This document shows, one piece after another, positions 25,956 through 35,342 of a stretch of 64,000 nt of DNA. Position 1 is the first letter of the stretch, and each line of letters begins with the position of its first letter. The notes below the pieces were generated by a model. That model did no database searches, had not been told where the DNA came from, and saw nothing but the letters and a program-made list of their open reading frames with translations. A program made the translations under genes and the position numbers. Source of the DNA: Pseudomonadota bacterium (GTDB taxonomy: Bacteria; Myxococcota_A; UBA9160; SZUA-336); assembly GCA_003247575.1 (NCBI GenBank), contig QJZC01000036.1, forward strand, positions 1 to 64,000, written 5' to 3'.

Positions 25956-26789
25956 ATGCGTCGTTCCTTCGCGAAGCGAAACGTGTGCGGCGGTCGGTCT
26001 AGGAGCGCTCGAGCCGTGGCACTGCTCAGATGGGCTGGATTCGGACTGCTCGCTCTGGCGATCTTTCTGAGCGTGGCTGCGTACCGCGCAGTGTCGAAAC
26101 GCGGTGTGGCCCTCGAAGCCGAACCCACGCCGCCCGCGCCGGTGCTGGTCGCAACGCGGGACCTGCCGGAGGGGCACGTCGTCGAGGACCGCGATGTGGT
26201 CGTCAGCCTGGAGCAGGTGGAGGGCGAGGATGCGCTCCGAGAGGCGCGGGCGGTGATCGGACGCACGCTCGCGAGCCAGCTGCGAGAAGGCGAAGTGATC
26301 TGCGCGCGGCATCTGAGTCCGCTCGGTGTACTGGCGCGGGGTCTACGCGATGGAGAGACGGCGGTCGCGGTCGAAGTCGATGGCGTCACTGGACTGGGTG
26401 GCTTCGTACAACCGGGCGACGCCGTGGACGTGCTCTTCGTGCTGAAGCGTGACGGACGCGAGATCAAGCATACCCAGGCGCGCACCCTGCTCGTCAACGT
26501 GCGTGTGCTCGCCTTCGGCACCAAGCTCGAAGAGGGAGGCTCCGACGAGCCGACCTTGAATGCGCGTACCGCCGTGCTGGCAGTTCCGGCGAGCGATGCA
26601 CCGACCCTGTTGCTGGCGGATGTCGTGGGGACCTTGCGGCTCGCTCTTCGCCAGTCGGGGATCACGCCGTCGCGTGCACCGTACCCACGAGCTTCTCTCG
26701 ACGAGCTACTGCGTCGCGAGCGGATCGCACCGAAGCCGCGCTCGAGCATCCGCATCATTCGGGGAGATCGTCCCCGGAGTGCGCCCTAG
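25956..26789 (+). CDS. cpaB: Flp pilus assembly protein CpaB/RcpC
   Basis: The protein of about 277 residues has a basic N-terminus, one membrane helix (LLRWAGFGLLALAIFLSVAAY) and a SAF/AFP-like domain (PVLVATRDLPEGHVVEDRDVVV). An RcpC domain follows with AVAVEVDGVTGLGGFVQPGDAVDVLF. These are the classic blocks of CpaB, a periplasmic partner of the secretin thought to gate or stabilise the outer-membrane pore. The upstream ATG at 25905 is an alternative start; 25956 is chosen because it begins the basic segment before the helix. The secretin gene starts 2 bp after its stop. Confidence 0.88.
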   Translation: MRRSFAKRNVCGGRSRSARAVALLRWAGFGLLALAIFLSVAAYRAVSKRGVALEAEPTPPAPVLVATRDLPEGHVVEDRDVVVSLEQVEGEDALREARAVIGRTLASQLREGEVICARHLSPLGVLARGLRDGETAVAVEVDGVTGLGGFVQPGDAVDVLFVLKRDGREIKHTQARTLLVNVRVLAFGTKLEEGGSDEPTLNARTAVLAVPASDAPTLLLADVVGTLRLALRQSGITPSRAPYPRASLDELLRRERIAPKPRSSIRIIRGDRPRSAP

Positions 26790-26791
26790 CC

Positions 26792-28126
26792 ATGTCTCGC
26801 GGCCGCTCGACTCTAGCCTGGTGCTTGCTTCTCTGCGGAGTGCTCTTCGGCGTGGCGTTCTCCGCCAGAGCCGAGGAGACCGTCAGAGTGGCACTCGGCT
26901 CGCACCGGTTGCTCGAGCGTGCGCGCGCGGTCGAACGCATCGCGATCGGGAGCTCTCAGGTGATCGAGGTCGAAGTGATCTCGGACCGCGAGGTGCTCCT
27001 GCTGGGGCGTCAGGAGGGTAGAACCAGCCTGATTCTCTGGCACCGAGGAGGACATGAGGAGCTCCAGGTCGAGGTGTACGGAAGCGAGCGCTCGACGCCC
27101 GCTGCACTCGACGAGCCGGAGCTACACCTCGGACCCTCGGGTGAGATCACGGGACGTGCGCGCTCGCTGCGCGGACTGACGACGGCTCGCGCCATCGCGG
27201 GCGAGCGGGGTTCGCGCCTCGACACCAGCGAGCTCGGCTTCGACTCCCAGGTGCAGATCGACGTCCGCGTGGTCGAGGTGAGCCGCCAGGCGATCGATCG
27301 CTTCGGTGTGGAGCTCATGCGCAATACGCGCGGGTCGGCCCACGCCTTGGCGCCACCGGGCACCCTGGCCGGGATCGCCGGTGAAGGCGCCGGGATCAAG
27401 GAGGCCTTCGAGGGCTTCGTGTTCGGATCCCCGAGTGGGTTCCTTCCCTTGTCGGATGCCTTTCAGCTGGTTGCGGCGAATACGCATTCCGGCTTCGTGG
27501 GGATTCTGAGCGTGCTCGAGTCCCACGGCTTCGCGCACACGCTCGCGAAACCTTCTCTCGTGGCCTCGAGCGGGCGCACCGCCAGCTTCCTGGTAGGAGG
27601 CGAGTTTCCGATCCCAGTGGCCCAGGGGGGATCGAGTGATGGTGCGACGATCTCGATCGAGTACCGCGAATTCGGAATTCGAGTCGACCTGCGTCCATTC
27701 GTGCTTGCGCGCGATCACATCGTGCTCGAGGTCGCGCCCGAGGTGAGCGACCTGGACTTCTCCGCGGGCGTGTCCATCGCCGGAGTGAGTGTCCCGGCGC
27801 TGACGACCCGCCGCGCGGAGACGACGATCGAGCTCGGAGACGGAGAGTCCTTCGTGATCGGCGGCCTGATCAGTCGCAATGTACTGCGCAACGTCGATCG
27901 CATCCCTGCGCTCTCCAACGTTCCGATTCTCGGAAACTTCTTCCGACGCAGGCGCGATCAGGAATCGGACCGGGAGCTGGTAATGATCGTGTCGCCGCAT
28001 CTGGTGCGGCCGCTCAAGCGAGACGCAGCTCCGGAATCCGCGCCGTCGGCGGACCCCGGCGGCGCGGGTACCGAGTCCGGAACCGACGCGGGCGCTGAGT
28101 CCGGAGGGACCGGTTTTGCCCCCTAG
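26792..28126 (+). CDS. cpaC: Tad secretin CpaC/RcpA
   Basis: The 444-residue protein has a signal peptide (LAWCLLLCGVLFGVAFSARA). An N-terminal pilus-secretin domain follows (about 30-105, VRVALGSHRLLERARAVERIAIG ... VLLLGRQEGRTSLILW), then a type II/III secretin domain (about 155-405). The secretin domain contains QIDVRVVEVSRQAIDRFGVE, FVGILSVLESHG, ILAKPSLV-like KPSLVASSGRTASFLVGGEFPIP, and the end block VIGGLISRNVLRNVDRIP. It would form the outer-membrane channel through which the Flp fibre leaves the cell. The C-terminal 30 residues are Ser/Gly/Ala-rich. Its 3' end overlaps the tadZ start. Confidence 0.9.
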   Translation: MSRGRSTLAWCLLLCGVLFGVAFSARAEETVRVALGSHRLLERARAVERIAIGSSQVIEVEVISDREVLLLGRQEGRTSLILWHRGGHEELQVEVYGSERSTPAALDEPELHLGPSGEITGRARSLRGLTTARAIAGERGSRLDTSELGFDSQVQIDVRVVEVSRQAIDRFGVELMRNTRGSAHALAPPGTLAGIAGEGAGIKEAFEGFVFGSPSGFLPLSDAFQLVAANTHSGFVGILSVLESHGFAHTLAKPSLVASSGRTASFLVGGEFPIPVAQGGSSDGATISIEYREFGIRVDLRPFVLARDHIVLEVAPEVSDLDFSAGVSIAGVSVPALTTRRAETTIELGDGESFVIGGLISRNVLRNVDRIPALSNVPILGNFFRRRRDQESDRELVMIVSPHLVRPLKRDAAPESAPSADPGGAGTESGTDAGAESGGTGFAP

Positions 28127-29333
28127 CAAGCACTTCTTCGTTGCGCTGGTCGAGAACGAAGCGCATCTGAACTGGCTCGAGCAGGCGCTCGGCAGCAGTG
28201 CCAGTCTGGTCGAGTGTGACGAGCCGAGCGTCGATCGGATGCTGCAGCTGGTGGACACCGCCTCGGCCAGCGCCGTCTTCGTGCGCTTTGGAAACGCCGA
28301 CCAGGCGCAGCGATCGCAGTTCGTCCTACGCATGCTCGCGCGCAAACCGAGCCTGGCGGTGATCGGTCTCGGCGAGTGCGATGATCGAGATTTGGTGCTC
28401 TCCGTACTGCGGTCGGGTGCCCGGGACTTTCTGCCGATCGGAGCGCCCGCGGTCGAGGTGAATGCGGCGGTCGACCGAGTGCTGGCTCGCCACACCCCGA
28501 TCGATGCGTCGGCCGCTCTGGGCAGCCTGCACGCAATGATCTGTGCGCGTCCAGACGGATATTCAGCCAGCTTCGCCGCGCACCTCGCGCTCGCGGTACG
28601 ACAGCTCGTACCCCCCGATGAGAAGGTCCTGCTTCTCGATCTGGGGACGCCGGTGGGCGACTCCTTGCTGCTGCTCGACCTGCGGCCGTCGTACAGCTTC
28701 GTGGACGCCGTGAGGAGCGTGCGAAGGTTCGATCAGACCTTGGTACATGCGGTCTTCGCGCAGCATTCATCCGGGCTGTCCGTGCTGACCCTGCCCGAGG
28801 ACCCGACGGAGCTCGAGCAGATCCAAGCGGCCGACGCCATCGCGCTCATCGGTGTTCTGCGCACGTACTTCGACCACGTCGTTCTGAACCTGGCCGGTCT
28901 CTTCGATCTGGAGCAGCTGGTGTTCATGCTCGAGAAGGCGACTCGACTGCTGGTCCACACGGACCAGTGTGTCGCCACGTGCCGTGCGAATTATCGCCTG
29001 CTGCAAGCGCTTCGTCAGGCGAAGGTCTCGGTGGACGACTGCCGCGTCGTCGTCGATCGCTATCATCCGCGAATCGATCCGAGCGTTGACCAGATCGCGA
29101 AGCTGCTCGAGGTGGAGCTCTGGTCGTGCGTTCCTGCGGACGGCCTGCGCGTGCTCGAGGCGATCAACTCTGGCAAGCCCATGCTCGAGCTGGCCCCGAA
29201 CTCTGGCTATACGCGTGCGATCGTGCAGCTGGCGGCGAGCTTGCTGGATCGCGACGTCGCGGGTCTGTCCGGGGGCTGGCTCGAACGGATATGGCGCCAG
29301 CTCCGTTCGCTCAGGCGAGCCGAGGGAGGCTAG
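28116..29333 (+). CDS. tadZ: CpaE/TadZ-like protein with a degenerate Walker A
   Basis: The 405-residue protein has an N-terminal receiver-like domain (1-125; no phospho-acceptor aspartate identified) and a MinD/ParA-type domain (130-390). The second domain has LLLDLGTPVGDSLLLLDLRPSYSFVDAVR, LTLPEDPTELEQ and a typical CRVVVDRYHP block. TadZ places the secretion machine at its cellular site. The P-loop position reads ICARPDGYSASFAAHLA instead of a GKGGxGKT-like motif, so ATP binding is doubtful. The start is TTG 28116, supported by GGAGG about ten bases upstream, and it overlaps the secretin gene by 11 bp. Confidence 0.82.
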   Translation: MPPSKHFFVALVENEAHLNWLEQALGSSASLVECDEPSVDRMLQLVDTASASAVFVRFGNADQAQRSQFVLRMLARKPSLAVIGLGECDDRDLVLSVLRSGARDFLPIGAPAVEVNAAVDRVLARHTPIDASAALGSLHAMICARPDGYSASFAAHLALAVRQLVPPDEKVLLLDLGTPVGDSLLLLDLRPSYSFVDAVRSVRRFDQTLVHAVFAQHSSGLSVLTLPEDPTELEQIQAADAIALIGVLRTYFDHVVLNLAGLFDLEQLVFMLEKATRLLVHTDQCVATCRANYRLLQALRQAKVSVDDCRVVVDRYHPRIDPSVDQIAKLLEVELWSCVPADGLRVLEAINSGKPMLELAPNSGYTRAIVQLAASLLDRDVAGLSGGWLERIWRQLRSLRRAEGG

Positions 29334-29336
29334 CCG

Positions 29337-30635
29337 GTGCTGAGCGAGCCAGGCGCAACTGCGGATGAGTTTCAGCTGTCCGACGAGTACCAGCAGCTCA
29401 AGGCGACCTTGCACCGGCACATGCTCGACGTGATCGACAAGGAAGACATCCCGGTCGAGACCTGGTCGCGCGACCTGATCCACAACTTCGTAACGCGGAC
29501 CTTGACCGAGCACATCGCCGCCAATCGCTTGGCCGTCAACCGTCGAGAGGTCGAGGCCCTGGTGAGCGACATGCTCGAGGAGCTCGTTGGCTTCGGTCCG
29601 CTGCAGCGCTTGCTGGACGACGACTCCGTGAACGACGTGCTGGTGAACGGCCCGCTCCACATCTTCGCAGAGCGGGCCGGAAAGATATCGCGAGCACCGC
29701 TGCGCTTCGTCGACGATCGCCACGTGCTGCGCATCATCCAGAAGATCATCGCACCGATTGGCCGCCGCGTAGACGAGCGCTCGCCCATGGTCGACGCTCG
29801 CCTTCCCGACGGAAGCCGTGTCAACGTCATCGTGCCGCCCGTCTCTCTCGAGGGGCCTTGCATCTCGATTCGAAAGTTTCGCCGAGACCCGCTGCGTGCA
29901 GGCGATCTCATCGGGCTGCGCGCACTCTCGGACGAGATGATGCGCTTGCTCTCGGATGCCGTGTCCGGTCGCTGCAACATCCTGGTGAGCGGCGGAACTG
30001 GAGCGGGCAAGACGACCTTGCTCAACGTGCTGAGCCATGCGATTCGGCCCGACGAACGGCTGGTCACCATCGAGGACACGGCGGAGCTACGCTTCGAGCA
30101 CCCGCACGTGGTTCGGCTCGAGACGCGCCCGGCCAACCTGGACGGAGACGGCGAGATCGACGCGCGCTCGCTCGTACGCAATGCACTGCGGATGCGTCCT
30201 GACCGCATCGTCATCGGAGAGATTCGAGGCGACGAGGTGATCGACATGCTGCAGGCCATGAACACTGGGCACCAGGGCTCCATGTCGAGTATCCACGCGA
30301 ACACGGCGCGCGACTGTCTGGCCCGCATCGAGCTGCTGGTCGGATTGGCTGGCTATCAGGGGGGTGAGCGTACTCTCCGTCAAAACATCGCCAACGCTCT
30401 CGACCTGATCGTGCAGATCGAACGACTGTCGTCGGGCGAACGCCGAGTCACGTCGATCACCGAGATCACCGGCTTCTCCGAGGGCCAGTTCCAATCGCAC
30501 GAGCTCTTCACCTACGACCGTGAAGAGGATCGATTCGTGCGGGGCAGCGTTCAGCCCGTGGGGCTGCGTCTGTGGGAGGCGTTGCAGTCGCGCCCCGCGG
30601 GCCGTGCCGTGTTCGGGAGGCGGCGCTATGTCTAG
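29337..30635 (+). CDS. cpaF: Secretion ATPase CpaF/TadA
   Basis: The 432-residue protein is a type II/IV secretion ATPase. It has a helical N-terminal domain (1-90), then GFGPLQRLLDDDSVNDVLVNGP, Walker A GGTGAGKT (219-226), Asp box TIEDTAEL, Walker B IVIGEIRGDE (291-300) and His box GHQGSMSSIHANTARD. It powers Flp pilus extension from the cytoplasmic face. All motifs are intact. The start is GTG 29337, with GAGGGAGG upstream, 3 bp after the tadZ stop. The stop overlaps the tadB start by 8 bp. Confidence 0.95.
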   Translation: MLSEPGATADEFQLSDEYQQLKATLHRHMLDVIDKEDIPVETWSRDLIHNFVTRTLTEHIAANRLAVNRREVEALVSDMLEELVGFGPLQRLLDDDSVNDVLVNGPLHIFAERAGKISRAPLRFVDDRHVLRIIQKIIAPIGRRVDERSPMVDARLPDGSRVNVIVPPVSLEGPCISIRKFRRDPLRAGDLIGLRALSDEMMRLLSDAVSGRCNILVSGGTGAGKTTLLNVLSHAIRPDERLVTIEDTAELRFEHPHVVRLETRPANLDGDGEIDARSLVRNALRMRPDRIVIGEIRGDEVIDMLQAMNTGHQGSMSSIHANTARDCLARIELLVGLAGYQGGERTLRQNIANALDLIVQIERLSSGERRVTSITEITGFSEGQFQSHELFTYDREEDRFVRGSVQPVGLRLWEALQSRPAGRAVFGRRRYV

Positions 30636-31539
30636 CGGTTTGTTGTTGTTCGTCCTCTTCAGTACGACGCTCGGCCTCGCGATGATTGCCTTCCATGCTG
30701 CTCAGACGCGCCGGGTTCGACGTGACCTGGTGTACGAACGAATGACCCGCGATCTCCCAGGTGAGCTCGGGCTCTCGGAGCCTGGTCCTGCGATTCTGCA
30801 GCTCCCGCTGGTGCGTCTTCTGCGAGCGCGCTTGATCGTCGCGGGTGTTCAGCCGGCGCCCTGGCACGTGCCCGCGAGCGTGCTGGTACTTGCGGGCTGC
30901 AGCCTGTTCGGGGCCAGCCGCTATGGCCTCGGAGGGGCGATTGGAAGTCTGGCCCTGCTGGCCTCCGGGTTCTTCATCGCCACCGGGTGGGCGGCTGGAC
31001 GACGCTCGGACCTCATGTTGGATCAGCTGCCAACGTTCCTCGATCACGTGCTGCGTGCGGTCGAGGCAGGTGGGAGTGTCCAGCAGGGGCTGCGCGTCGC
31101 CACCGACGAGACCCAGGAGCCATTACGCGGAGTGTTCGAACGCGTGAATCGCAAGGTGCAGCTCGGCGCTGACCTCGATTCTGCACTGCGCCAGCTCGAG
31201 ATTCTCGATCTACGCGAGCTGGGAATGATCGCCCTCACGATCCGAGTGAATCAACGCTACGGGGGACCGATTCGCGATCTGCTGCGTAGTGTCGTGGCGA
31301 GCATCCGAGAGCGGGACCGCGGCCGTCGAGAGCTTCGTGCGTTGACGGGAGAGACTCGACTGTCGGCCTGGGTTCTCGGTCTGCTGCCGACCAGCCTGGC
31401 TGCGTACATCTCGGTCGTGAACCCGAACTATCTGGACGTGATGCTGAACGATCCGAGTGGACGTAGGCTCCTCATGGGAGCGCTCGCCATGCAGGTGGTC
31501 GGGTCGTTGATCCTCTGGCGTATGGTCAAGTCCGTATGA
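30628..31539 (+). CDS. tadB: Tad inner-membrane platform protein TadB
   Basis: The 303-residue protein has an N-terminal helix (LLLFVLFSTTLGLAMIAF), a central hydrophobic pair (about 90-125) and a type II secretion F domain. The F domain has LPTFLDHVLRAVEAGGSVQQGL and later LGMIALTIRVNQRYGGPIRDLL, and the chain ends with two C-terminal helices. These make up the membrane platform contacted by CpaF. The start ATG 30628 has GGGAGG eight bases upstream and lies inside the end of cpaF. The tadC start overlaps its stop (ATGA). Confidence 0.92.
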   Translation: MSSGLLLFVLFSTTLGLAMIAFHAAQTRRVRRDLVYERMTRDLPGELGLSEPGPAILQLPLVRLLRARLIVAGVQPAPWHVPASVLVLAGCSLFGASRYGLGGAIGSLALLASGFFIATGWAAGRRSDLMLDQLPTFLDHVLRAVEAGGSVQQGLRVATDETQEPLRGVFERVNRKVQLGADLDSALRQLEILDLRELGMIALTIRVNQRYGGPIRDLLRSVVASIRERDRGRRELRALTGETRLSAWVLGLLPTSLAAYISVVNPNYLDVMLNDPSGRRLLMGALAMQVVGSLILWRMVKSV

Positions 31540-32474
31540 GTCCCGAGGCTACGAGCGCGTCGCTTCCCTGGTTGCTGGCTGCATTGATGCTGTTGTGCAC
31601 GGCAGGGGGCGTCTTGGCCCTCTACATCTCCAGGAAGGGGGAGCGCCGCGCACTCGCGCTGCGGTTCGTGGAGCTCGTGCGCGACGAGACACCCACGCCC
31701 GAGCGAACGGGCTGGGTCGAACGCTTCGCACGCACCCACCTGCATGCCGAGGGCGAGAGTAGTCTGGCGCACGAGGATGCCCGCCTGCTCGCGCAGATCG
31801 GCTGGCGCCGTCGTGAGCTCCACGCCGCGTTTCCGCTGATGCGGGTTCTGCTGGCGGTTTTGGCTGCGATGGGAGCGGCCGCCTATGCATCCCTCGATAC
31901 CGCGAACCTGCCGCTCGGGACCTTGTTGCTGCGCGGGTTCATCGGGGGTGCGAGCGGGTACCTGCTGCCGAAGTATGTGCTGCGTATGCTCGCGCACTCG
32001 CGCGTACGTCGGATCGATCTAGAGGTGAGCCCGTTCGCTCAGATCCTCTGCGTGCTCTTCGATGCGGGACTCTCCTTCGAGCAGTCCCTGCGGGTGATCC
32101 TGCGCGACGGCGAAGTGATCGTCCGTGAGCTTCGGCTCGAGCTCGAGCTGGTGCTGCGGCAGATCGCTTCCGGGGCGGACCGGAGCGACGCGTTCTCGTT
32201 GGTGATGGGGGATCTCGGGGTTCCCGACCTCTCCGACCTCGCGAAGCTGCTGAGTCAGATCGAACGCCACGGTGGAGGCGCGCGGGAGTCTCTGCGCGAG
32301 TTCTGCGGATTGCTGGACGACCGCCGCCGAACGGGTGTGCAAGAGCGAGTCTCGAAGCTGTCGGCGAAGATGACGATGGTCATGATCGGGTTCCTGTTTC
32401 CCGCTCTGTTGATCTTCATTGGCGGGCCGGGATTCATTGCCCTCAAGCAGGCGCTCGAGGGTGCGGGGAGATGA
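31536..32474 (+). CDS. tadC: Tad inner-membrane platform protein TadC
   Basis: The 312-residue protein is the second F-domain platform protein. It has an N-terminal helix (WLLAALMLLCTAGGVLALYI), a helical pair at about 105-150, and an F domain with EVSPFAQILCVLFDAGLSFEQSLRVI and VPDLSDLAKLLSQIERHGGGARESLREF. A C-terminal helix (MVMIGFLFPALLIFIGGPGFI) ends it. The ATGA overlap with tadB indicates coupled translation and a fixed stoichiometry. tadD starts 1 bp after its stop. Confidence 0.92.
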   Translation: MSPEATSASLPWLLAALMLLCTAGGVLALYISRKGERRALALRFVELVRDETPTPERTGWVERFARTHLHAEGESSLAHEDARLLAQIGWRRRELHAAFPLMRVLLAVLAAMGAAAYASLDTANLPLGTLLLRGFIGGASGYLLPKYVLRMLAHSRVRRIDLEVSPFAQILCVLFDAGLSFEQSLRVILRDGEVIVRELRLELELVLRQIASGADRSDAFSLVMGDLGVPDLSDLAKLLSQIERHGGGARESLREFCGLLDDRRRTGVQERVSKLSAKMTMVMIGFLFPALLIFIGGPGFIALKQALEGAGR

Positions 32475-32475
32475 G

Positions 32476-33453
32476 ATGAGGCACTGGCTGTGGTCCACGG
32501 TGCTGCTCCTGGCGAGCTGCAGCGGGTGGGGAGATCCATCTCCAGAGGCCTGGTCTCCGGCGTCGCGTTCGGAAGCAGAGCTCGACCTTCCGCGGGCCCT
32601 GAGCCTGCACCTGAGCCTCGTCGAGCGCATGCTCTCGTCTGGGCGGCCGTTTGCTGCGCTGGCGCATCTCGATGCGCTGTCCTCGCAGCAGGGGAGGGCA
32701 GCGGGAGCGCGTTGGCTGCGTGCCGAGGCGTTGCGCCAGATCGGGAGTCTCGACGAAGCCCGCCGTGCGTACGAGCAGCTGTCGGGCGAGGGCGAGTATT
32801 CGGGGCTGGCGCAACGGGGCTTGGGGCTGCTGGCGGCGAGCGAGGGTCAGCTGGATCTCGCGGTCGCGCATCTGCGGCGTGCACGCGATCTGTTGCCGAC
32901 GGATGCGCGCATTCGCAACGATCTCGGCTACGCCGAGCTGTTGCGCGGGATGCTTTCGGAATCGGAGCACGAGCTTCGGACGGCCATCGAGCTCGCGCCC
33001 TCCGACGGACGCGCCGCGCGCAATCTGCTCTTGCTCCTGTTTGTGCGAGGTCTCGAGCGTGAAGCAGTCGAGTGGTCGCAGGCCCGCGCATTCGACTCGA
33101 GTACGGTCGAGCGCATTCGCGCGCGCGCAGCGATGCTCGCAGGCATGCGTGTCGACCCGTCGCAGCTCGGGTCGCTCGCAGACGCCGTGCCTCCTGCTCA
33201 CGCGCCGCTCCAGACGACAGTGGATCCGTGCGCTCGCGCGCAGCCTTGGGAACTGCTCGAGCCGGGTCGCTGGCTGGGCGTGCAGCGTAGCGGCGAGTGT
33301 GCGGGATCTGCTCCGAGTGTCCCCTCGGCTGCCGGTGCGTTGATCTATCGAGGTTATCTGTCTACCTATCCGGCTGCTGCAGGCAATCGAGACCCTGAGA
33401 TCGATCGCGACACTGGAGGCTATCACTCGCGTTCTCGGCGCGGGGACCGTTGA
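32476..33453 (+). CDS. tadD: TadD-like TPR lipoprotein
   Basis: The 325-residue protein starts with a lipoprotein signal (LLLASC, lipidated cysteine C15). It then carries tetratricopeptide-like helices between about residues 45 and 210: AALAHLDALSSQQGRAAGARWLRAEALRQIG, GLAQRGLGLLAASEGQLDLAVAHLRRARDL, and DARIRNDLGYAELLRGMLSESEHELRTAIELAP. TadD helps the Tad secretin assemble at the outer membrane. The C-terminal 90 residues show no known fold. It follows tadC without a gap. Fairly sure of the role because of position and fold. Confidence 0.82.
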   Translation: MRHWLWSTVLLLASCSGWGDPSPEAWSPASRSEAELDLPRALSLHLSLVERMLSSGRPFAALAHLDALSSQQGRAAGARWLRAEALRQIGSLDEARRAYEQLSGEGEYSGLAQRGLGLLAASEGQLDLAVAHLRRARDLLPTDARIRNDLGYAELLRGMLSESEHELRTAIELAPSDGRAARNLLLLLFVRGLEREAVEWSQARAFDSSTVERIRARAAMLAGMRVDPSQLGSLADAVPPAHAPLQTTVDPCARAQPWELLEPGRWLGVQRSGECAGSAPSVPSAAGALIYRGYLSTYPAAAGNRDPEIDRDTGGYHSRSRRGDR

Positions 33454-33462
33454 GGTCGCCGG

Positions 33463-35169
33463 ATGCACGAGAGAGACGAGCGGGGAGAAGCGGGTGCGGT
33501 GCTCGTGCTCGCGGCGGTTGCCCTCGTGATGTTCCTGAGTGCGCTCACCTTGGTGATCGATCTGGGGCGCTTGTACCAAGCGCGTGCGGCGCTGCAGCTT
33601 CAAGCCGACGCGGCGGCACTCAGCGCTGCCATGGAGCTCGGCGAGTGTGCGGCGACGCCCAACCTGCCGGATGCCACTGCCGACGTCGTGGCGCAGCGCA
33701 ATGGGTTCGCCGCTTCACTCGGGACGGCGCCGAGCTCGGTTGAATATGGAACGATCGCGAGCTCGGCGGGAGTTCGTTCGTTCGACGTCTCTGTCGACCT
33801 CGCGTCGGCGCGAGCGGTGCGGGTTGTTGCGGTCTCCGAGCAGCCGCTCAGCCTGGTGTTGCCGGGCGAGCTCACGGGCACCGTGGCGCTTCGATCAGAG
33901 TCGGTGGCTCGTGCGCGGGCCATCGGTACCTTGCGTGCCGGTACGCGGCTCGTCGCGGCGGATGCTGCTTCCCCCGAGACGATAGCGTTGCTCGACGACC
34001 TGCTCGGCGGGATGCTGGGCTCTGGCGGTTCGGTCTCTGCCATCGGCTATGACGGCCTTGCGAATTCGAGCCTGCAGGTTGCCGAGCTCGTCGGACAGCT
34101 GGGGTCCAGCTCGGGGATCTCGGACCTGGTGGAGCGCGAGGGGACGGTCGGGGAATTCTACTCGATCATCGAGGCAGCGCTCACCGCGGCCGGTGAGAGC
34201 GACCTTGCAGCCGACGTGGCCGACCTGGTCGCGGCGGCCACGGCGGCGCGCGTCTTCCGCTTCGGCGAAGTACTCGAGGTGGCCGTCAGCCAGGACGCTC
34301 TCGGAGCGTCGCTCAACGTGCTCGACCTGGTGCTGGTCGGGGCCCAGGCGGCTGCAAAGGGCTCTGGCGTACAAGTCAGCCCACTCTCGCTGTCACTGGC
34401 GGGTGTCGCGGGCGTGGATCTCACACTCGTCGTGGTCGAGCCCGCCCAGCTCGCCGTGGGGCCGCCCGGCCGAGACGCGGATGGCGAGTGGCGTACGCAG
34501 GCGCGAACGGCTCAGCTGCGGCTGCAGCTCGATCTCACCGGGGCCACGCCGCTCACGGTGATTGGCACGGTTCCCGTGACCCTGTCGAGCTATGCCACGA
34601 TCGCGCGAGGAAGTGCGGCGCTCGCGAGCATCCAGTGCCGGCGGGCCGCGGATCCCGCCACGTTGGTGGCCGTCGAGGCCGAGTCCGAGGTGGGCGAGCT
34701 GGGCCTCGGCAGCTACGGCGACATCGAGACTGGTGCCGGCACCTCCGCGAGCAGTGTCGCGCAGCTCTCCGTGCTGGGTGTTCCGGTAGCGAGCGTGTCC
34801 GTCTCGGGCGCAACCGCGATCGATTCCAAGGTGGAGACCCTCGAGTTCGAAGGGCCCTTCGTACCATGGATCGATATGCCGAGTCCTACGCACACTCAAA
34901 CGGCCGGCACGGATCTGGAGGTGGCCATGGGCGAGGCTGTCGTGAACCTGGTGAACGATGCCGAGGTCAGTGTGACCGTGCTGGGAACCTTGCCCGTCGG
35001 AGTCTCTGCAGGCGACATCGAAGCCGCGACCGAGCCGATCGTGACGACGCTCGTCGCCGCGCTCGACGATGCGTACGCTCCTCTGTTCGAGATCCTCGCG
35101 GGGAGCGTCGCCGGGATCGACGTGACCTTGGAGTCCGTCGTCTCCCGCCGCCCGACCTTGATTCGCTGA
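33463..35169 (+). CDS. tadG: TadG-like pilus assembly protein
   Basis: The 568-residue protein opens with the TadE/TadG-type N-terminus (GEAGAVLVLAAVALVMFLSALTLVIDLGRLYQARAALQLQADAAAL), which places one helix in the inner membrane. The remainder is a large Ala/Ser/Val/Gly-rich extracytoplasmic region of beta-rich character. No VWA MIDAS motif (DxSxS) was found, unlike many TadG proteins. It would tie pilus assembly to the envelope. It is the last large gene of the locus, 9 bp after tadD, and a 173-bp gap with a good AAGGAGG sequence follows before flp. Confidence 0.78.
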   Translation: MHERDERGEAGAVLVLAAVALVMFLSALTLVIDLGRLYQARAALQLQADAAALSAAMELGECAATPNLPDATADVVAQRNGFAASLGTAPSSVEYGTIASSAGVRSFDVSVDLASARAVRVVAVSEQPLSLVLPGELTGTVALRSESVARARAIGTLRAGTRLVAADAASPETIALLDDLLGGMLGSGGSVSAIGYDGLANSSLQVAELVGQLGSSSGISDLVEREGTVGEFYSIIEAALTAAGESDLAADVADLVAAATAARVFRFGEVLEVAVSQDALGASLNVLDLVLVGAQAAAKGSGVQVSPLSLSLAGVAGVDLTLVVVEPAQLAVGPPGRDADGEWRTQARTAQLRLQLDLTGATPLTVIGTVPVTLSSYATIARGSAALASIQCRRAADPATLVAVEAESEVGELGLGSYGDIETGAGTSASSVAQLSVLGVPVASVSVSGATAIDSKVETLEFEGPFVPWIDMPSPTHTQTAGTDLEVAMGEAVVNLVNDAEVSVTVLGTLPVGVSAGDIEAATEPIVTTLVAALDDAYAPLFEILAGSVAGIDVTLESVVSRRPTLIR

Positions 35170-35342
35170 GTCCGGCACAGGCGCGGTTGGAGCCTCCGCA
35201 CCGGGTGTGTCCTCGTGCACATGAGTTGCCAGCTGGCGTAGGTAGAAGACACGCAGGCTAAAGGAGGTTTCGGGGTTTCCCGATGTCGACCGCGTGCCTC
35301 GCGGAGGGACGGCGTCGTAGGGAGCCGGGAACGGACCGAACC

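Noticed and set aside
24962..26758. 598-codon minus-strand open frame over tadE and cpaB
   Set aside because: Composition is Ser/Arg-rich low complexity and it lies antisense to two clear Tad genes.
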